Below the pieces are notes generated by a model. It did no database searches, was not told the origin of the DNA, and was given only the letters and a program-made list of their open reading frames with translations. A DNA stretch of 64,000 nt from Trichosphaerium sp. ATCC 40318 (taxonomy: Eukaryota > Discosea > Flabellinia > Trichosidae): the NCBI GenBank assembly GCA_038496445.1, contig JALMLS010000322.1, forward strand, positions 558,001 to 622,000. Reading direction: 5' to 3'. Both the position numbers and the translations under genes were made by a program. Below are positions 59,461 through 64,000 of this stretch, piece by piece (the first letter of the stretch is position 1; every line of letters begins with the position of its first letter).

Positions 59461-59743
59461 GTATAAATTCTACGCGCTGCGTATCAATTTTAGTACTACA
59501 ACTCCGGTGATATTCACTTACTCTTTGTAACCGTTCCAATACTATCGTCACGCTCGTACTAAACGGACACGTGGTTTGTCAAAAAAATCACGTGTAACAG
59601 CAAAATACGTAGGTAGGTATCATGACCTTGCATTATCCAATCTAATTAGTACATTTCCAGAAAACTGACTAGCCTATCTTGAATAAGTCACATTTTCAAA
59701 CAAACAGATTAAAGCGAAAGTGCATTACGCAATAATAGGACAA

Positions 59744-62700
59744 ATGAACTATTGTTTGTCTAAATACACGTGTCATGTACTAATTTTAGTTTTGGTGCCT
59801 GTAGTATTTGCGGAAGAGTTCTACGCCTCTACTAGTAATACTTCTCAAGTAATAGACGTTGCTTTGAACACTACCGGAGACCATACTATTCATTTAAGTG
59901 GTACTTACCCAAAAACATTTAGCTGACCTCAAAAACTGTTATAGCTGGCATCCACACGATCAATGAAGAGGTCTATATACATAGAAGGAAGTTTTATTTT
60001 AAAGGGGAAATTAATACCACGATAGATACTAGTGAGGATATAACTGGAAGGTTGTATTACTTGGTTCTTATTTTACGTAGGCTATGGGGTTTTCACTTGC
60101 GTTGAGAGTACCTGCAGTTTTGACGGTATATCAGTCCGTGGTTTCGAACAAGGAGAGTGTTTTTTGAACGCAGAAGGCTCTAATTTGACAATTACGAGGT
60201 ACCAATCCAAACTAGATTGGATTTATTTTTTCACTGTTTTTTTTTCTTCTTCAATTAAAATTTAAAAAAGGACCTCCTTCGATAGTTCTCGGTGCGCTAT
60301 TTATGCTCGGGGTTGTATGATTGATATATCAAATTCGCTTTTTCGCAATATTTCACAGTCGTACGTCACAACAATGCGTGTCAGTGACATTTTATTCACC
60401 ACGTGAGAAATAGAGATTTTGGGCCTGCAATATATGGTGTAGATGTTTCTGGAACTGTGTCGAATACTTCGTTCGTTAACGTTTCTAGTGAGCAATCTGG
60501 AGGTACGGTAGTACAATAATAAGCGAAGGTAGACGATCATTAATAGCCACTAGGTGCTGTGTTTTTGTCATCGCAAAAGAATCAAGGTAAACAAACTGTT
60601 TTTGTGTTTTTTCTCAAACCAACTTGCTTTTTTCTCTATGCTATCTATACTAACCATTTATTTCATTTCTAGACCCATTGGTTTTTAACAAATGTACTTT
60701 TGAAAGAAATAATGCTTTTAATTTCGGAGGCGCAGTGAACGTAGTAAGTGCTGTTTATTTGATCTTTTTCCTGTTTGGGGTATTTTATATTTATAAAAAA
60801 TCACGTGATATTTAAAAGGATATAATAGGAAAGTGCCTCGGTGAACTTCAGAGATTGTGCGTTTAGACAGAATACTGGCAATTCTGGAGGTGCTGTTCGA
60901 GTGGCTTCTTTTGGCTTTGATGTACGATTTGATGGATGTATCTTTGAAGAGAACGAAGGTACAGGAAGTAATGGTGGTGGCGCTATAAAGATAGAAGGTG
61001 CTATGGTGGTGGATAATTGCGAATTCTATAAGAACTCGGGTGTCTTTGGTGAGTACAAAAAAAAAAACCCAATAGTTTGACAAGTTCAAAAAAACTGTTT
61101 TGCGTTCACTTGTTACGCTCTTTAAAAGCCTATTAATTTTATACTTATCTGTAATTTTAACAAGGTGGTGCTATACGTGGTTCTCAGCTTGGAAACGGAA
61201 CGATTAACGCATCTTATTTTGAAGAGAATACAGCACGTAGAACAGGAGGTGCAATTGACTGGGAAGCGTGGTCTGTTATGGTAACTTCATCAACGTTTGT
61301 TCGCAACGACGCTAATAGAGGTGGCGCTATATCAGATACAGGTACGTATATTAGACAGTAAACTGTGCTTCTCACTGATTACAATAGGAATAAACAAGTT
61401 GATAGTAGAAAATTGTAATTTTACGGCCAACACAGCAAACAATGCAGGAGCGATTGTGCTTGATTCTTCTATATCTGAAGATCACACAATTAAAGATTGT
61501 CGATTTGAAAATAATATATCAAGGGGTACTGGTGGTGCTATTTCAGTGAGGGGGAGTGAAGGTAAGTTATAAAACAAATCTTTTTTTGTTGCTTTTCTTT
61601 CCGTGAAAATAAGTCAACTGCTTATTCGCTTACACTATCAAATCTATCTGTATATACACTTTATTGTTGTTTTTGAATTGTCATCGGTTTCATTAGCATT
61701 GCTTAAACCTGAAAGCTGAAACATTTTCTTACTTTTTTCTTAGACGATTCCCCCAACGCAGTTATGGATTGTATATTTATTGGTAATGATGCTGACAGAG
61801 GAGGCGCATTACGTATTGCAAATACAAATTCTAAGATGCAAAGGTTAACATTTCAAAGAAACACTGCAGAACATGGCGCAGCTGTCTTCTTTGATGGATT
61901 TCAATGCAACGATATCCTCTCCTTTTCAAATTTTACAGAAAACAATGCTAGAGTTTCGGGTGGCGCTATGAGTCTCAGTGATGATGTCTTAGAAAAACCA
62001 GAATGCGAATTATGTAGCAATTGCACATTCCAAAACAATACAGCACTGAGATATGGAAACGATAGAGCATCAGGTAAGTCCAAAAACCCTAACAAAACGT
62101 CAAAAATCTCTTCCATTGGCATACTTAAAGCTTTTCTCAGTCTCGCAGCTTTTTACGTAAAGATTCATAGTATCTATCAATGATTTTTGCTTTTTTTCAC
62201 TGTGATTTCATGTCACGTGTTTTTTCTTTTGCTGTAAGGTGTCAATTTTTAATTTTTTCTTTAGCTCCAATTTCGCTTGTTTTTACCACAATTTCGAAAC
62301 CTAAGTGTGTTGGTGATTTCTTGACTGTTTTGATTGAACTAAAAGACATGTTTAACCAAACGTTTGGGTCTTCCAATACGAGTGATCTCTTTACCTATAC
62401 CCTCCAAGCAACTCCTGAAGCAATCTTAAAACCAAACACTGGAATAGTAAGTTCAGCATACTTCTAAGCGTCTAGGAAGCTCTCTGACTCCTTTTCTCTA
62501 GATCAGCTTTCTTGGAGGCACTGAAGTTAAAGTACTAATTGAAGGAACAGGTGGTGTTGAGTATTTTATTCAAGTAGAAGTATCAAGAGATTTCAACATG
62601 GCGAACCAGAGCGTTTATATACCTTTTTGTGAAGGTACTTCTTTTTTAGCTCCTTTTTTGATACGTCTAATCTTATTGAACCTATAGAATTCCTTGAATC

Positions 62701-63794
62701 TGATTCTGCTCTGGGTACAATTGTGTACACCTTAACTACAATTGCCATGATCGTTGTTCTTGGCGCAAGTACGTAAAATGCGTTTTCTTATTTTTTTCTT
62801 ACTTGTGTTTATAGTGTTATTAACAGTACTATTGTGGCGTACCAACGCCATCATTCAGGTACAAAAAGCACACAGAGTCACACAATATTAATACATACTT
62901 TTTTTAGTATTCATCTCCAATGTTTCTTTTGATGTTTCTTTTCGGATGTCTGTTGATGCTAATCAGCAACTACTTAAGTGTTGGACAAGCAAACGAAGCG
63001 CTTTGTATAGTACCTGTATTCTTCTTGAGTCTTGGGTGCGTATATACTTCCTTTGGGGTACTACACTATACATGTCTTACTAAATACAAGGTTGACATTG
63101 ATGTACAGCCCGTTGATTGCGAAGAACTATAGAATGTATGCTATTTTTTCAAACAAGAAAATGGAGCATCGTCATATTTCTGATTTCGTATTGTTACGAT
63201 ACGTTGGTATTATGGTAGCGATTCAACTGGTAAGCTTACTAATTCTTTTATTTGTATCTCTTCTAATATGCGATAAAGATTATTGATTTGCTTTGGGCTA
63301 TATTAACACCTCCAGATGTTCAAGGATTTCATTGTAATTACAATGAAAAGGCATTGTTAGCTGTAGCTTTTTTTTATATTGTACGAAGCGATAATCTATG
63401 GCTTTTCTTTTTTTGTACAGTATTGAGCTCTCCGCCCATTTTATTGGCCTATCTATGTATTTGACTTCTCTTTTAGATTATATTATTCTTGGTAGCAGTT
63501 ATTTTATCAATAGGCACAAGGAAGATACCCAAACTACTCCGTGAAACCCAGTACATTGGCTATTTGGTACAATCTCAAAAAAAAAGCAGCATAACATCGC
63601 TGTTTCTCACACTACTGTGTAGACGTATGGGAACTCAATAATAATGATAGCCGCTGTTGTTGGTATGGCATTGTCTATGGGTAGAGTAAGGAACAGAATA
63701 GCAATCGCATGCTTTGCAGTAGTAGCAAGTGTTCTTCAATCCGTAATATTACTTTATTTTTCAAAAATAAAAGCAATCATCACTGGAAAACAAG
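59744..63794 (+). CDS. Surface beta-helix protein fused to class C GPCR-type seven-helix domain (3' end beyond window)
   Basis: Twenty exons read: 59744-59900, 59945-60031, 60081-60198, 60271-60360, 60414-60502, 60554-60586, 60673-60743, 60829-61048, 61165-61341, 61388-61561, 61744-62073, 62265-62446, 62502-62634, 62688-62768, 62815-62858, 62908-63035, 63109-63229, 63279-63380, 63477-63566, 63623-63794. A signal peptide (residues 1-23) precedes a parallel beta-helix. Its repeats of the chlamydial Pmp/pectin-lyase style include FRDCAFRQN, SGGAVRVAS, NGGGAIKIEG and RTGGAIDW. After a membrane-proximal domain come hydrophobic helices with class C receptor marks: GTIVYTLTTIAMIVVLGA, NEALCIVPVFFLSLG, PLIAKNYRMYAIF. 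Probably senses extracellular ligands and signals through G proteins. The gene is still open at 63794; later exons lie at or beyond the edge. The junction after 63035 is uncertain. Confidence 0.82.
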
Positions 63795-64000
63795 GTACGT
63801 ATCAAACAAACACACTTAAAAACTCCTCAGTTCAAGGTTGAATGTGATTTAAACGCAACAAACACTCTAAATGCCGATAACAATCTCACTTTATTCTGAT
63901 AACCCTTTTTTTTTCAACGCAGCTTCTTTTGTTGTATTTTTTTTTCAGTCACGTGTTTTTTTTAATAGTTGGTTTGTTTTAGATAGTTATGTTGAACAGA

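Noticed and set aside
1-64000. tRNA, rRNA, CRISPR arrays, transposon ends
   Set aside because: Intergenic regions were read for cloverleaf-like and terminal-repeat patterns and none was convincing; a tRNAscan or repeat search would be decisive.

Overview
This window is nuclear DNA of a unicellular eukaryote. Its genes have many short, AT-rich introns. I reconstructed about 175 introns by frame-consistent splicing. Most begin GTACGT or a close relative (GTACnn, GTATGT, GTGCGT, GTGAGT) and end in AG, and at least four well-supported ones use GC-AG. The contents are a Ras GTPase, ribosomal protein S3, HMG-CoA reductase, a HACE1-like ankyrin-HECT ligase, a family X DNA polymerase, class C GPCR-like membrane segments, an IP3-receptor-like RIH region, F-box proteins and secreted carbohydrate-active proteins. 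These suggest a free-living amoeboid or flagellate protist; the exact lineage cannot be read from the sequence. No rRNA, tRNA, CRISPR array or transposon was recognised.

Layout. 1-3732 (+): 3' part of an IP3-receptor-like gene. 4403-6104 (+): F-box leucine-rich-repeat protein. 6320-10048 (-): secreted protein of unknown family. 10505-12238 (-): PH-domain protein. 12974-13846 (-): dual-specificity phosphatase. 15171-16271 (-): basic protein of unknown function. 16653-18952 (+): family X DNA polymerase. 19483-22021 (+): secreted RTX-like/lamin-tail protein. 22457-26022 (-): ankyrin-HECT ligase, followed upstream by an acidic protein (26053-26613, -). 26886-28274 (+): F-box-like beta-propeller. 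28425-30124 (-): DUF1152-like protein. 30804-33296 (+): PL14-like lyase with polyproline linkers. 33546-34775 (+): F-box NHL-like propeller. 34964-35929 (-): TLC-domain membrane protein. 36125-40916 (+): RRM-like/ARM/BTB protein. 41338-41949 (-) and 47832-49440 (+): two related MORN-variant repeat genes, the second broken. 42339-43303 (-): unknown protein of 180 residues. 44129-44704 (+): Ras. 45216-47086 (-): YEATS-Sir2 fusion. 49765-51962 (-): alanine-rich coiled coil. 52178-54202 (-): probable GPI-anchored protein. 54949-56108 (-): RPS3. 56277-58937 (+): HMG-CoA reductase. 59164-59460 (-): small membrane protein. 59744 to the right edge (+): beta-helix/class C GPCR fusion.

Themes. There is no operon-like grouping; neighbours are functionally mixed. 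Several genes are about ubiquitin targeting (up to five F-box-like proteins, a BTB-BACK protein and a HECT ligase). Another group faces the cell surface or outside (lyase, RTX-like protein, GPI-anchored protein, beta-helix receptor, secreted 663-residue protein). The most unusual items are the YEATS-Sir2 reader-eraser fusion, the beta-helix/class C GPCR fusion, the intronless MORN genes, and a strong excess of the palindrome TCACGTGA, often inside introns. All gene models are hand splices checked for reading frame only; first exons and non-consensus junctions are the weakest parts.
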